The position numbers and the translations under genes are program-made. Under the pieces are notes generated by a model that worked only from the letters and a program-made list of their open reading frames with translations, did not search any database and was not told the origin of the DNA. A stretch of DNA of 47,659 nt from Vibrio salilacus (GTDB taxonomy: Bacteria > Pseudomonadota > Gammaproteobacteria > Enterobacterales > Vibrionaceae). Location of the stretch: positions 1 through 47,659 of the forward strand of contig NZ_NIVQ01000020.1 in assembly GCF_002811245.1 (NCBI RefSeq), written 5' to 3'. Below are positions 7,544 to 16,274 of the stretch, in pieces; position 1 is the stretch's first letter; each line of letters begins with the position of its first letter.

Positions 7544-9181
7544 ATGTCTGTTGAACGATATATTTCTATCTGTGGTGGTATAAGCAATATTCAGCGCGTA
7601 TTAGCGCCGCAAGACACGTTGATTTTTACAGTGCGAGATCACCGCTTAGTCAGCGATAGTGAATTGATTGTATTACTTGAGAATGTACTAGGTGAGGATC
7701 AGGTCACTTTTATTCGGCCCAATACCGTTGGGGCTGATGAACTGTTATCGATCGGGCGTCTTATTGAATCTCAACAGCGAGAGCATATGGCTCCTTGTTT
7801 ACCAGCGCAGACGTGCCCGTACCGACCTAACTGGCATGTTTCTCCACCGCAAGGCCTCCTAAATGATCCGAATGGTTTTATCTACCATAATGGTGAGTAC
7901 CATCTTTTCTACCAATGGTATCCATACGCATGCGAGCACAAAGATAAACATTGGGTGCACTTAACCAGTTTAGATTTAGTTAATTGGCATTGGCAGTCAG
8001 TGGCGTTGACACCATCAGATTGGTTTGACTCTCATGGTGTTTTTTCCGGTCATGCGCTGAGTCATAATGGTGAACTGATGCTATTTTATACTGGCAATGT
8101 ACGTATTGGTCAGCAGAGAGAGCGACACACCACTCAATGTTTAGCGACATCAACCGATGGTCGTCAGTTTACCAAACTTGGTCCGGTGATTGATGGTCCT
8201 CCTTTAGGAGTAACGGCGCACATTCGCGATCCAAAAGTGCTACGAAACCATGACCAGTGGATGATGCTACTCGGTGCTCAAACCTCTGAACTCAATGGTC
8301 GTCTGGCCGTATATCGCTCAGATGATTTACATCAATGGCAGTTTGATGGCCTATATGGCGATGAATTTGGGGCGTTTGGCTATATGTGGGAGTGCCCAGA
8401 TATGTTCGAACTGGGCGGGCAAACCATGGTTGTCATTGGTCCTCAAGGTATTGACTCTCCTTCAAAGCACCATCATGTTCCTCATCACAATGGCATTGCT
8501 AAGGCTAAGTGGGATAATGATACTCACTTTAGCCTGACGGAGTTTGAGCATCTCGATCATGGTTTTGACTTTTATGCTCCTCAGACGTTATTGACGCCAG
8601 ATGGACGACGGATAATGTGTGCCTGGATGGGGTTACCAGATGAAATCGACCAGCCGTCAGTAGAAAGTGGTTGGTTACACCAACTTACCGCGATGCGGGA
8701 GCTAACCTTAACGCGAGGTAAGCTTATTCAATGGCCTGCAAAGGAGATAGAGCAGTTATACCAACCAGCCCAAACGATTTTGCTCAGCGAGAAACGTCAC
8801 CGATTAGCGAACAACGCATTTGATATGACCATTGAGCTAGAGTGGGGTGATAAACTTTGTCTGTTTGCCGGAGAAAATCAACAGCTTACCCTAGAAGCAC
8901 AAGTCAAACAGCGGCTTTTAGTTTTAGATCGCTCACAAACGTTAAACAGAACGGGTGACAAATTACGTGAATTGCCTTTGACCAGCGATCGTATTCAACT
9001 GCGTATCTTGGCCGATACATCATCAATAGAAGTGTTTGTCAATGGGGGAGAAGCGGTCATGACCTCGAGAGTATTTGTTGAACCATCTTCAACAGGGATT
9101 GCATTGATAGGTGTACCAAGAGTTGCTCAAATCCGAGCCATCAATAAATCCACTGAGCCATTTTTTTTGCCAGTGGTGTGA
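7544..9181 (+). CDS. scrB: Sucrose-6-phosphate hydrolase (GH32) with EIIB-like N-terminal extension
   Basis: A 545-residue enzyme that splits sucrose-6-phosphate into glucose-6-phosphate and fructose. GH32 active-site motifs are intact: the nucleophile in NDPNG (Asp108), the transition-state stabiliser in RDPK (Asp229) and the acid/base in WECPD (Glu283). A five-bladed propeller is followed by a beta-sandwich ending near residue 535. ATG 7544 is preferred to GTG 7538 because AGGTGA at 7532-7537 would abut the GTG but is well spaced from the ATG. Residues 1-60 are unusual: they align without gaps to the EIIB domain of ScrA (GG-x2-N-(I/L)-Q, later RD/KD-x3-V), but the phospho-cysteine position is Pro22. 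An operator precedes it and a hairpin plus terminator follow. Confidence 0.93.
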   Translation: MSVERYISICGGISNIQRVLAPQDTLIFTVRDHRLVSDSELIVLLENVLGEDQVTFIRPNTVGADELLSIGRLIESQQREHMAPCLPAQTCPYRPNWHVSPPQGLLNDPNGFIYHNGEYHLFYQWYPYACEHKDKHWVHLTSLDLVNWHWQSVALTPSDWFDSHGVFSGHALSHNGELMLFYTGNVRIGQQRERHTTQCLATSTDGRQFTKLGPVIDGPPLGVTAHIRDPKVLRNHDQWMMLLGAQTSELNGRLAVYRSDDLHQWQFDGLYGDEFGAFGYMWECPDMFELGGQTMVVIGPQGIDSPSKHHHVPHHNGIAKAKWDNDTHFSLTEFEHLDHGFDFYAPQTLLTPDGRRIMCAWMGLPDEIDQPSVESGWLHQLTAMRELTLTRGKLIQWPAKEIEQLYQPAQTILLSEKRHRLANNAFDMTIELEWGDKLCLFAGENQQLTLEAQVKQRLLVLDRSQTLNRTGDKLRELPLTSDRIQLRILADTSSIEVFVNGGEAVMTSRVFVEPSSTGIALIGVPRVAQIRAINKSTEPFFLPVV

Positions 9182-9216
9182 CTTTAAGAGGGAAAGGGGC
9201 TGATGGCAAAAGACCG

Positions 9217-9247
9217 CTTTAATTGACTCAAACTTAGTCAATTAAAG
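9217..9247. repeat. Perfect 12-bp inverted repeat downstream of scrB
   Basis: CTTTAATTGACT, a 7-nt loop, then AGTCAATTAAAG. It may be a 3' mRNA stabilising hairpin of scrB, located before the terminator at 9299. Confidence 0.6.
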
Positions 9248-9298
9248 CTTCACAATGGCAAGAAATAGCACACCTTTGCCACCAACTCGGCGTCAATG

Positions 9299-9324
9299 AG
9301 CCCCAGATTATTTGTGGGGCTTTT
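9299..9324 (+). terminator. Terminator of scrB
   Basis: AGCCCCA and TGGGGCT separated by 9 nt, followed by T4. It is a weak to moderate terminator between the convergent scrB and scrK. Confidence 0.6.
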
Positions 9325-9337
9325 GCTATCTGAGTGG

Positions 9338-10255
9338 TTAAATATAAGCCTTAAGTTCAGCTTGAGTTGGCAGTGCTGTCATTGCGCCTTTTTGTGTGGT
9401 CGCTAACGCACCGCAGCCGTTAGCCCATTGAACGGCCAATTCGATTGTTACGTCGTTTTTCCAGTCGTCGTATTGAGACAATTGCGCCAGCAAGCCGCCA
9501 ACAAAGGCATCGCCTGCACCAGTGGTATCAACCGGCTTGACAGGTTGGCCAGCGATCAGGCGCTGAGTGTTGTTGTACACAACCCATGCGCCTTTGGCTC
9601 CTTGAGTGACAAGCACTAAGGTGTTGCGGTACTGCTTGATAGCCGAAAGGCCAGCGTTTAATGATTGAGTATCAGTAAGGTACATCAGTTCATCGTCAGA
9701 AAACTTAACCACATCAGCCAGTTTAATCGCTTGATGCACAACTGACTTTAATAGCTGTGGCTCAGCCCAGACTTCTTCACGCAGATTTGGGTCAAAGCTG
9801 ACATAACCGCCCACTGATTTGATGCGACGCATGGCTTCGAGTGTCGTGCTACGGCTCGGCTCATTAGCCAGTGCGATTGAACAGACATGTAGCCACTGAC
9901 CAGTTTTAAAAGGTGGAATATCTTGTTCAAGCAAAAATTGATCAGCGCTGGGTTTAACCATGAAAGTAAAACTGCGTTCACCTCTATCATCTAAATCAAC
10001 GATCACTGTCGAAGTGCGCTGCGCGTCGTCGAGTAACATAAACTGTGTATCGACGTTTTCTTCACGCAGAGTTTGTTGCATGAAGCGCCCAAGTGGGTCT
10101 TGCCCCACACGACCAAAAAAGGCGCTCTGCCCATTGAGCCTTGCGACTGCGACCGCAACATTTGCTGGCGCACCCCCCGGACATTTTAAATAAGTTGATG
10201 GTGACTGTGGAATTAAGTCGACGACTGCGTCGCCAGTAACCCAAACTTTGTTCAT
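9338..10255 (-). CDS. scrK: Fructokinase (PfkB family)
   Basis: A 305-residue sugar kinase that phosphorylates the fructose released by ScrB. The PfkB signatures are present: PGGAPANVAVAVARLNG near residues 25-41 and DTTGAGDAFVGGLLAQL near residues 243-259, which includes the catalytic Asp (GAGD) and the anion hole. Length is normal for the family. It is transcribed toward scrB from its own promoter. A palindromic site at 10298-10313 lies 43 bases upstream and differs from the ScrR operator, so fructokinase may answer to a different regulator than scrA and scrB. Confidence 0.93.
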   Translation of the reverse strand: MNKVWVTGDAVVDLIPQSPSTYLKCPGGAPANVAVAVARLNGQSAFFGRVGQDPLGRFMQQTLREENVDTQFMLLDDAQRTSTVIVDLDDRGERSFTFMVKPSADQFLLEQDIPPFKTGQWLHVCSIALANEPSRSTTLEAMRRIKSVGGYVSFDPNLREEVWAEPQLLKSVVHQAIKLADVVKFSDDELMYLTDTQSLNAGLSAIKQYRNTLVLVTQGAKGAWVVYNNTQRLIAGQPVKPVDTTGAGDAFVGGLLAQLSQYDDWKNDVTIELAVQWANGCGALATTQKGAMTALPTQAELKAYI

Positions 10256-10297
10256 GTGGTTGCCTCTAATGTTTAATGACGATGCGCTAATTATAGA

Positions 10298-10313
10298 GCT
10301 AAAACGGTTTAGC
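10298..10313 (-). promoter_or_regulatory. Second-type LacI operator before scrK
   Basis: GCTAAAACGGTTTAGC on the plus strand, a near-perfect palindrome. The minus-strand reading GCTAAACCGTTTTAGC is shared 15/16 with the site at 6317-6332. The rest of 10314-10506 shows no gene. Confidence 0.6.
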
Positions 10314-10506
10314 TAGCTACTAAATCGACGCTATAATCTCTGAGTGAGCGACAAGTTGTGATCCAAAGCGATCTTTTTGATGTGGTTTGCAGCGGACGCG
10401 CTATTGAGTTTTTAAAGCATTAGAATTCTTGCCTAATGGCAGTAGAATAAGGCAGAAGAGCAACGCCATCATTACTCAAATAACGAGCGGTTAACGCAGG
10501 AAAAGA

Positions 10507-11520
10507 ATGACAATAAAAAAGGTTAAGCTAGCAGATATCGCAGAGCTTGCAGGTGTTTCCAAGTCTACGGTTAGTTTTGTGCTCAACGGTCATGCCCAAA
10601 AACATCGCATTAATGAACAGACCGTCAATAAAGTGCAAGCTATTGCGAAGGCGAATAACTACTCGCCCAGTAGTTACGCTCGGGCGTTGAAGTCTAAACA
10701 AACCTACACCGCAGGTTTAGTTATCCCAGATTTGACTAACATGGGTTTTGCGACCATTGCGAAACACCTTGAGACTTATTGTCGTGCGGCGGGATATCAA
10801 CTGTTAATTGCTTCATCGGATGACGATCTTGAGACGGAAATGGCGGCGATCCAGAGCTTAATCGCGAGACAAGTCGACCTACTATTGGTTGCCAGTTCGA
10901 TGACCGAACCAAGCTATTTAGAGCAAATAGGGCAAAATACACCAGTCATTCTGTTTGACCGAGTGATAAAAGGAACGACATTATCCAGTGTGACAACCGA
11001 CGCTGCCGCTGCAACTCAACAGGTGGTGGAACAGCTTGTTCAGGGCGTCGACGAGTGTATTTATATTGGTGGGCAATTTGAGTTGTCACCGAGTATTGAT
11101 CGCTTCACTGGTTACCAAGCTGGATTGAAAGGCGCGGGTTTAGAGTTTAAAGCGGCTCATGTCTTTAGCCAAGATTATCAGCCGCAATCGGGCTATCAAA
11201 TGCTGGATCAGGCGTTCCAAGAATTAGCTAGACCGCCCCAAGCGATTTTCACTGCGTCTTATTCTTTGCTTGAAGGGGTATTGCGTTATCTCACGGAGCA
11301 CAACATGCTGCAAGCGGACATTCGCCTTGCAACCTTTGACAACTATGACATTTTAGATTGTCTACCTTTCCACATTCACTCGGTCGAGCAGGACTGTCAG
11401 CTTATTGCCCAGACACTGTTTGAGACGAGCAGAGCGTTAATTCAAGCGCCGGATCGTCGATCGGAAACACGGGTTCTGCCGGCAAAAGTCCATTTTAGAC
11501 GTCGCGTGCAGTCAGTGTGA
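10507..11520 (+). CDS. LacI-family regulator, Cra/enterobacterial-ScrR type
   Basis: A 337-residue LacI-family regulator with N-terminal helix-turn-helix (KLADIAELAGVSKSTVSFVL, then NGHAQKHRI). The longer insert after the recognition helix and the C-terminal region LLEGVLRYLTEHNMLQADI and LATFDNYDILDCLPF resemble Cra/FruR and the ScrR of enteric bacteria more than the ScrR encoded at 6400. It is divergent from scrK and probably controls it through the GCTAAACCGTTTTAGC-type site. The effector may be a fructose phosphate, as for Cra relatives; this is inference. Its last 9 nt overlap the 3' end of the convergent MATE gene. Confidence 0.85.
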   Translation: MTIKKVKLADIAELAGVSKSTVSFVLNGHAQKHRINEQTVNKVQAIAKANNYSPSSYARALKSKQTYTAGLVIPDLTNMGFATIAKHLETYCRAAGYQLLIASSDDDLETEMAAIQSLIARQVDLLLVASSMTEPSYLEQIGQNTPVILFDRVIKGTTLSSVTTDAAAATQQVVEQLVQGVDECIYIGGQFELSPSIDRFTGYQAGLKGAGLEFKAAHVFSQDYQPQSGYQMLDQAFQELARPPQAIFTASYSLLEGVLRYLTEHNMLQADIRLATFDNYDILDCLPFHIHSVEQDCQLIAQTLFETSRALIQAPDRRSETRVLPAKVHFRRRVQSV

Positions 11521-12852
11521 TGCCACACTAACCAAATTGCCACTGCGCTGCTTACGGATAGCTATTAATAACTGTATTAACAGCAAGACTCCCGTAACGC
11601 CGAGACCAATCCCAATTCCTGCCCAGATGCCCGTGAGTTGGTAGCCGGGCATCAGTAACCAAGCGGCAGGCAAACCAAACAGCCAATAACCGATGGCGGT
11701 TAATAGTGTTGGTCTTATTACAATCCTCATCCCACGTAATAGGTTAATCGCTAGCAACTGCCAAGCATCAACAATAAACGAGAGAGCAACAACCCACAAA
11801 ACGAGATTGAGCAGTGCACTGAGTTCACTATCGAGGTTGAAAAAGTTTGCGATCACCTCTGGCCATAAGATGAAACCACCAGCAAGAACAACACTCAGCA
11901 GTGTGGTAATAGCGAAGCTGCGAAGTGCGGTTTGCTTAATTCCCTGATAGTTTTCGGCCCCAAAATCTTGCCCGACCAAAATAGCCGCCGCTTGTGAGAA
12001 ACCGAAATTAATATTCCAAGTAAAGCTTAAACATTGCAGTAAAATCTGATGCAGCGCGAGCGCAGCGATACTGATCGTACCCGCCATCAATGTGCCGCCA
12101 TAAATCAAACCATGTTCAAGTAGCGCTGCCATTGCAATAGGCAGTCCCATCGCGAGCAGTGGCGTCAACAAAGACCAAGAATACTCCTCGCGGTTGTGCC
12201 AAGGGGCAAAAGAGAGATATTCCGGACGTTTAAACACCCATGCGCCGTAACCCATGGTGACGATCAACGCTGCCAATGCGGTGCCAGCGCCAAGCCCAGC
12301 CAGACCTAAATCTAGGCTAAATGCGAGTACGTAGCTAATCGGAACATTAAGCGTGACCGTCAGAAGTGACATCACCATGATGGAGCGAACATTGCCAAAA
12401 GCGCTGGTCAATCCTCGCAATACTAACAGCAATAGAGAAGGCAACATGGCCCATTTCAAAGCGTTGACATACTCCATCGCAGGTGCAACCAGTTCGCTCG
12501 GTTGTTGTGTCGCAGCCAGCAACTGTGGCACAAACGCAAAGCAGAGGCTTAGAATCACACTCAGGATAAAAGACAGTAAAACGGCGCCTTTAATCGCAAG
12601 GCGAATTTGTTGATTGCCGAACTCGGGGCGCGCTACACGCTGACCATAGGCGATGGCGACTAAGTTAGCGACGCAGCCGACGCTGCTACCCGCAATGATA
12701 AAAACAAAAGAGTAGATAGAGGCACCCAAGCCACCTGCGGCAAGAGCAGACACACTCAGGCGTGACATCATCCAAACGTCGGTTAGAACTAACGCCATTG
12801 AGATCATCTGCGAGATAATTAACGGAACGGCGAGTGAGAGAATTTTCTTCAT
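11512..12852 (-). CDS. MATE-family multidrug/toxin efflux transporter
   Basis: A 446-residue membrane protein with twelve predicted membrane segments in two similar halves. It begins MKKILSLAVPLIISQMISMA, and conserved MATE residues appear in LTDVWMMSRLS and later in FGFSQAAAILVGQDFGA. MATE proteins export cationic drugs or metabolites using Na+ or H+ gradients. ATG 12852 is chosen because GAGG sits 6 nt upstream and the longer frame from 12915 adds a hydrophilic leader foreign to the family. It does not look like NorM specifically. It is convergent with, and overlaps by 9 nt, the LacI regulator. Confidence 0.88.
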   Translation of the reverse strand: MKKILSLAVPLIISQMISMALVLTDVWMMSRLSVSALAAGGLGASIYSFVFIIAGSSVGCVANLVAIAYGQRVARPEFGNQQIRLAIKGAVLLSFILSVILSLCFAFVPQLLAATQQPSELVAPAMEYVNALKWAMLPSLLLLVLRGLTSAFGNVRSIMVMSLLTVTLNVPISYVLAFSLDLGLAGLGAGTALAALIVTMGYGAWVFKRPEYLSFAPWHNREEYSWSLLTPLLAMGLPIAMAALLEHGLIYGGTLMAGTISIAALALHQILLQCLSFTWNINFGFSQAAAILVGQDFGAENYQGIKQTALRSFAITTLLSVVLAGGFILWPEVIANFFNLDSELSALLNLVLWVVALSFIVDAWQLLAINLLRGMRIVIRPTLLTAIGYWLFGLPAAWLLMPGYQLTGIWAGIGIGLGVTGVLLLIQLLIAIRKQRSGNLVSVASH

Positions 12853-12956
12853 AGTTTGCCTCGTGATCATTATCACATAAAGGTAAGGTTTCTCTCTCTG
12901 GTGTTCAAGTGACATTTATGCCACATTGGCATGAGTTCAAGTGATAGGAGATTGAT

Positions 12957-13082
12957 GTGAGGCCTTATTCAAATCTATCTTACTCACACAACAGCTTAAA
13001 AGTCTTTGAGGCTGTGGCGCGATTGATGAGTTTTACTAAAACGGCTGAGCGACAAGTTTGCGTGGAGTACTCTGGATGTTGA
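12957..13082 (+). pseudogene. N-terminal fragment of a LysR-type regulator
   Basis: GTG 12957 opens 41 codons that include NSLKVFEAVARLMSFTKTAE, the standard start of a GcvA-like LysR helix-turn-helix. The frame then degenerates (RQVCVEYSGC) and stops at 13080-13082, where the recognition helix should be. It sits divergently upstream of the MATE gene, so it may be the relic of that pump's regulator. Confidence 0.65.
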
Positions 13083-13103
13083 GTTCTAGTTGAGAGGTGG
13101 CTG

Positions 13104-14348
13104 CTAGCTCGCGATGTCGAAACTGGGTAGCAAACCAAACTGCTGTTTGAGCTGGGTCAGAAACGCTTCGTCTTCACACATCGCTTTTTCTGGCTCATCA
13201 CTTATTTTTGCCACCGGGCCACCACTGCAGCGTGTCATTTTCACTACCATAGAGAGCGGTTGATACGTCACGCCATTAACCGTCCAGTCGCCCATGTCAT
13301 TGGCAAGAAAGGTTCCGATACCGAAGCTTACCTTCGCTTTACCTGCAAAGTATTCTGCAATATCTAGCGCTCGGTCAAAATTAAGGCCATCAGTAAAAAT
13401 GAGTACTTTAGAGGTTGGATCAATACCGAGCGATTGATAATGGGCGATGATTTTGTCACCCCAAGTGAATGGGCAGCCTGAATCGTGACGTACGCCAGCA
13501 TAAGGCGCGGCTCGTTCAAAAGTAAAATCTTTTAGAAAGGCTTCAATACCGATGGTGTCGGTCAAGGCGATACCTAGTTTGCCATCAAATAGAGTTTGCC
13601 AATGATCAAGCGCGGCCTTTTGTGAGTCGCGAATATCAACCAGTTGCTGGTGGGCCATAAACCATTCGTGCGCCACAGTACCAATCGGCGTTAAGTTAAA
13701 CTCTCGCGCTAGGTGATAGTTACTGGTGCCAGAGAGTAGGTCGGGCACATTATGGCGTAGGTAGTTGACCACTTCACGCTGCACCTGAGCACTGAATCGG
13801 CGTCGGCTACCCATTTCAGAAAACTGAAAATGGTCGATTCCACGCTGAGCTAACTGTGCTGTTAAATGAGTGATTTTACGTTCAAGCACATTGGCAAAAT
13901 GAGAAGATGAAATATCAGCCCAAAAGCGGCGACTGCGCACCTCAGAAATGATGCTCATCACCATGGTTTCGTAAAGAATGGTTTGATGCCAAAGGCCTTG
14001 GATAGAAACACGTAACTGGCCACTATCTGTGGTGGTTACGGTCACTTGCTCACGAGGTTTAAAGCGAAACTCAGCTAAGTAATTCAAGAAATCCGCATCA
14101 AGATAATCGGCTTGTTGGTTTAAGTAGCGAATGTCATGGTCACTAAAACGATATTCTTCAAGCTGGGTAATCTCAGCCTCGACGTGTTCGGCTAATACCG
14201 CCAAGCATTCGTCTGACCTCACGATTAGCTCGTAACGAACCTGCGTACGCGGATAAAGCTTAAACGCGCCAAACATCATATTGATCTTATACACATCCAG
14301 ATCAAGTGCGCTTTGGATAATACGGTCATTAAAAAGCACGGCAGTCAT
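13104..14348 (-). CDS. pncB: Nicotinate phosphoribosyltransferase
   Basis: A 414-residue enzyme of the Preiss-Handler NAD salvage route, converting nicotinate and PRPP to nicotinate mononucleotide. Family hallmarks are LDVYKINMMFGAF near the N terminus, FSEMGSRRRFS and SGTSNYHLAREF in the middle, and LIFTDGLNFDRALDI with FGIGTFLANDMG near the C terminus. The active-site histidine is probably the one in GTVAHEWFM. ATG 14348 matches the family start; the frame can be extended to 14381. It is divergent from the NrtR-type regulator, whose operator candidate lies between them. Confidence 0.93.
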   Translation of the reverse strand: MTAVLFNDRIIQSALDLDVYKINMMFGAFKLYPRTQVRYELIVRSDECLAVLAEHVEAEITQLEEYRFSDHDIRYLNQQADYLDADFLNYLAEFRFKPREQVTVTTTDSGQLRVSIQGLWHQTILYETMVMSIISEVRSRRFWADISSSHFANVLERKITHLTAQLAQRGIDHFQFSEMGSRRRFSAQVQREVVNYLRHNVPDLLSGTSNYHLAREFNLTPIGTVAHEWFMAHQQLVDIRDSQKAALDHWQTLFDGKLGIALTDTIGIEAFLKDFTFERAAPYAGVRHDSGCPFTWGDKIIAHYQSLGIDPTSKVLIFTDGLNFDRALDIAEYFAGKAKVSFGIGTFLANDMGDWTVNGVTYQPLSMVVKMTRCSGGPVAKISDEPEKAMCEDEAFLTQLKQQFGLLPSFDIAS

Positions 14349-14470
14349 CAAGCCAGTCCTATTACATTTACAGGCAATCAATAGATCAAACTTTAAGTAA
14401 TGCCATTTGGTTTGTCAAACTATGTTACTAACTGGATGTGCAAAAAAATGCTTCGTTTAAGCTTTATGCT

Positions 14471-14496
14471 TACTATTAACTCTATTGATCATAGTA
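14471..14496. promoter_or_regulatory. Candidate NrtR operator
   Basis: TACTAT (14471-14476) and ATAGTA (14491-14496) are the arms of an imperfect 26-bp palindrome between pncB and the regulator gene. Its position would allow control of both divergent units. The rest of 14382-14613 is AT-rich with no gene. Confidence 0.4.
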
Positions 14497-14613
14497 TATA
14501 AAACAATGAATCCTAGCTTAATAATAAGGTTAATCACAAATAGTTACTTTCTATTTGACCTTGGCTAAGGCAATGATAAAGTAGGTCACACGTTAGCAAG
14601 AAGAGAGCAATAA

Positions 14614-15327
14614 ATGATCGTCACGATCGACATGATTTGTCTTCGACTCGCAGAGCAAGGTCTGGAAGTTTTGCTGATTAAGCGCAGCAACCCGCAAAGA
14701 CCGCATTGTGGTATGTGGTCGATCCCGGGTGGGTTTGTGTTCGAGCACGATTTTGTGAACCAAGGTGGACAACCCGCCGACCAAGATTTTGATGCCGCAC
14801 GCAGACGGATTTGTCGTCAAAAAATTCACACCTATCCTAATTACATCAGTGAACCAATGGTTGACGGCAACCCCAAACGCGATCCAGACGGTTGGAGTGT
14901 GTCCATCGCTCACTATGCCTTACTCAATCGCGCCAACATCGATCAAATCGACAACTGTGGTCTGTGCCAACAACAGCTGCGTTGGTTTGAACTTAAACAG
15001 ATACTTTGTGATCAGGTTGAGCTTGCCTTCGACCATGCAGAGTTAATTAAATTGGCATGGACAAAGCTCAGGGCGGCAATTGAATATACTTCGGTGGCGC
15101 TTTTTGCGCTTGAGCCAGAGTTTCTCGTCTCCGATATTATTGCGGCTTACGCAAAATTTGGCGTTGAAGTCAATCGCATGACCGTCAAGCGTCGCCTGAT
15201 TGAAACCGGCGTGATTGTCAGTGCAAACAAACTTGCTTCAACCAACAAAGGCAAAGGGGGAAAGCCGGCACAGGTTTACCGTTTGGCCGAAAAACGGGTG
15301 AGTTACTTTCAGACTTGTCTGCGTTAA
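14614..15327 (+). CDS. nrtR: NrtR-type Nudix transcriptional regulator of NAD metabolism
   Basis: A 237-residue protein. Residues 1-145 form a Nudix fold (LLIKRSNPQRPHCGMWSIPG). The catalytic box REUXEE is degenerate (DAARRRICRQK), so hydrolysis is not expected. Residues 155-230 form a winged helix (DIIAAYAKFGVEVNRMTVKR). This architecture is that of NrtR, which senses ADP-ribose or related nucleotides and represses NAD-salvage genes. It is flanked by pncB and pncA, which supports that role. It is followed 17 nt later by pncA and is probably co-transcribed with it. The start ATG 14614 follows an AAGAGAG Shine-Dalgarno. Confidence 0.85.
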   Translation: MIVTIDMICLRLAEQGLEVLLIKRSNPQRPHCGMWSIPGGFVFEHDFVNQGGQPADQDFDAARRRICRQKIHTYPNYISEPMVDGNPKRDPDGWSVSIAHYALLNRANIDQIDNCGLCQQQLRWFELKQILCDQVELAFDHAELIKLAWTKLRAAIEYTSVALFALEPEFLVSDIIAAYAKFGVEVNRMTVKRRLIETGVIVSANKLASTNKGKGGKPAQVYRLAEKRVSYFQTCLR

Positions 15328-15344
15328 CAGCAAAGGAGTAGATA

Positions 15345-15992
15345 ATGCCAATACCAACCTTAGTTCTTGACCGAAGCAAAACCGCTTCTATTGATGTTGA
15401 CCCACAGAAAGGGTTTAGTGAGTTGTGTCCCAATGAACTGCCAGTAGCAGGTGCGTTAGAGATCGTTGAACAACTAAAACGCAACCACACTATGGCCAGT
15501 CTAAAATTAGTTTCACGGGATATGCACCCGCCGGGCGCGGCTTGGGAGGCCACATCGCCTGATCAAATGTTGCAACCTGTTGGTCTGCCAGAAGTCGATA
15601 TTAAGTGGAACCCTCATTGCGTGGTCGGTACGCCTGGCGTTGAGCTACTTCCGGGTCTACCTGCGATTCGTGACTATGACTTTCAACTCAATAAAGGCAT
15701 TGATCCTGACGCCCATCCTTACGGCGCGTTTTACCATGATCAGGCTGATACACTTTCGACAGGTGGGATTGAGTTTTTGCGCGCACACCAGATTGAGACC
15801 GTCATTGTTGGTGGGCTTGCGCTTGATTTCTGTGTTAAAAAATCGGTTGAACAGTTGCTTGATGCGGATTTTAACGTCGTGCTTAACCTTGCATCGACTC
15901 GAGCAGTGTTTGCTGACAATACTCAAGCCGTTGTCGCCGAACTAGAGCAAAAGGGCGCTGTAATTGTCGAAAATGCCGAGGCATTACGCTAG
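15345..15992 (+). CDS. pncA: Nicotinamidase
   Basis: A 215-residue isochorismatase-fold amidase that converts nicotinamide to nicotinate, the substrate of PncB. The catalytic triad can be placed at Asp19 (VDPQKGF), Lys117 (LNKGID) and Cys163 (ALDFCVK). Metal ligands are expected around RDMHPP (Asp59, His61). The Shine-Dalgarno AAAGGAG precedes ATG 15345, and the gene lies 17 nt after the regulator. A terminator overlaps the stop codon region. Confidence 0.9.
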   Translation: MPIPTLVLDRSKTASIDVDPQKGFSELCPNELPVAGALEIVEQLKRNHTMASLKLVSRDMHPPGAAWEATSPDQMLQPVGLPEVDIKWNPHCVVGTPGVELLPGLPAIRDYDFQLNKGIDPDAHPYGAFYHDQADTLSTGGIEFLRAHQIETVIVGGLALDFCVKKSVEQLLDADFNVVLNLASTRAVFADNTQAVVAELEQKGAVIVENAEALR

Positions 15993-16012
15993 CCTCCGGT
16001 TTTTTGTTTTTT
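15976..16012 (+). terminator. Terminator of the nrtR-pncA operon
   Basis: CCGAGGC and GCCTCCGG (one bulged C) pair across the end of the pncA coding sequence, then T6-G-T7. Confidence 0.7.
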
Positions 16013-16274
16013 TAATGGAGCCTAGCTCAACGCATCGTCGGGCAGAAATCATATCAGCTTTTTATGTAGAGTAACCACACGTCATAGCTGGTGCCTTGTA
16101 TAAATTTCCCACAACGTGCTGCAAAAATCAGCTCGAAAGGTCAACAGACCCTAGTACTTGACGTTTGGCTGAGCCATTTTCTTTAATCGGTGCAAACAAA
16201 ACTATAAATTCACTCTCTTGGTTCTGTTACACTGCCGATTATCAATAACTCGGTGACGTTAAGAAGAGACTCAT

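Noticed and set aside
10328..10400. Short protein-like frame upstream of the second LacI gene (VIQSDLFDVVCSGRAIEFLK)
   Set aside because: Only about 23 open codons, no start with a ribosome site, no family; probably chance.
14593..14913. 106-codon minus-strand frame over the NrtR gene
   Set aside because: Antisense to a clear Nudix/winged-helix gene; no domain.
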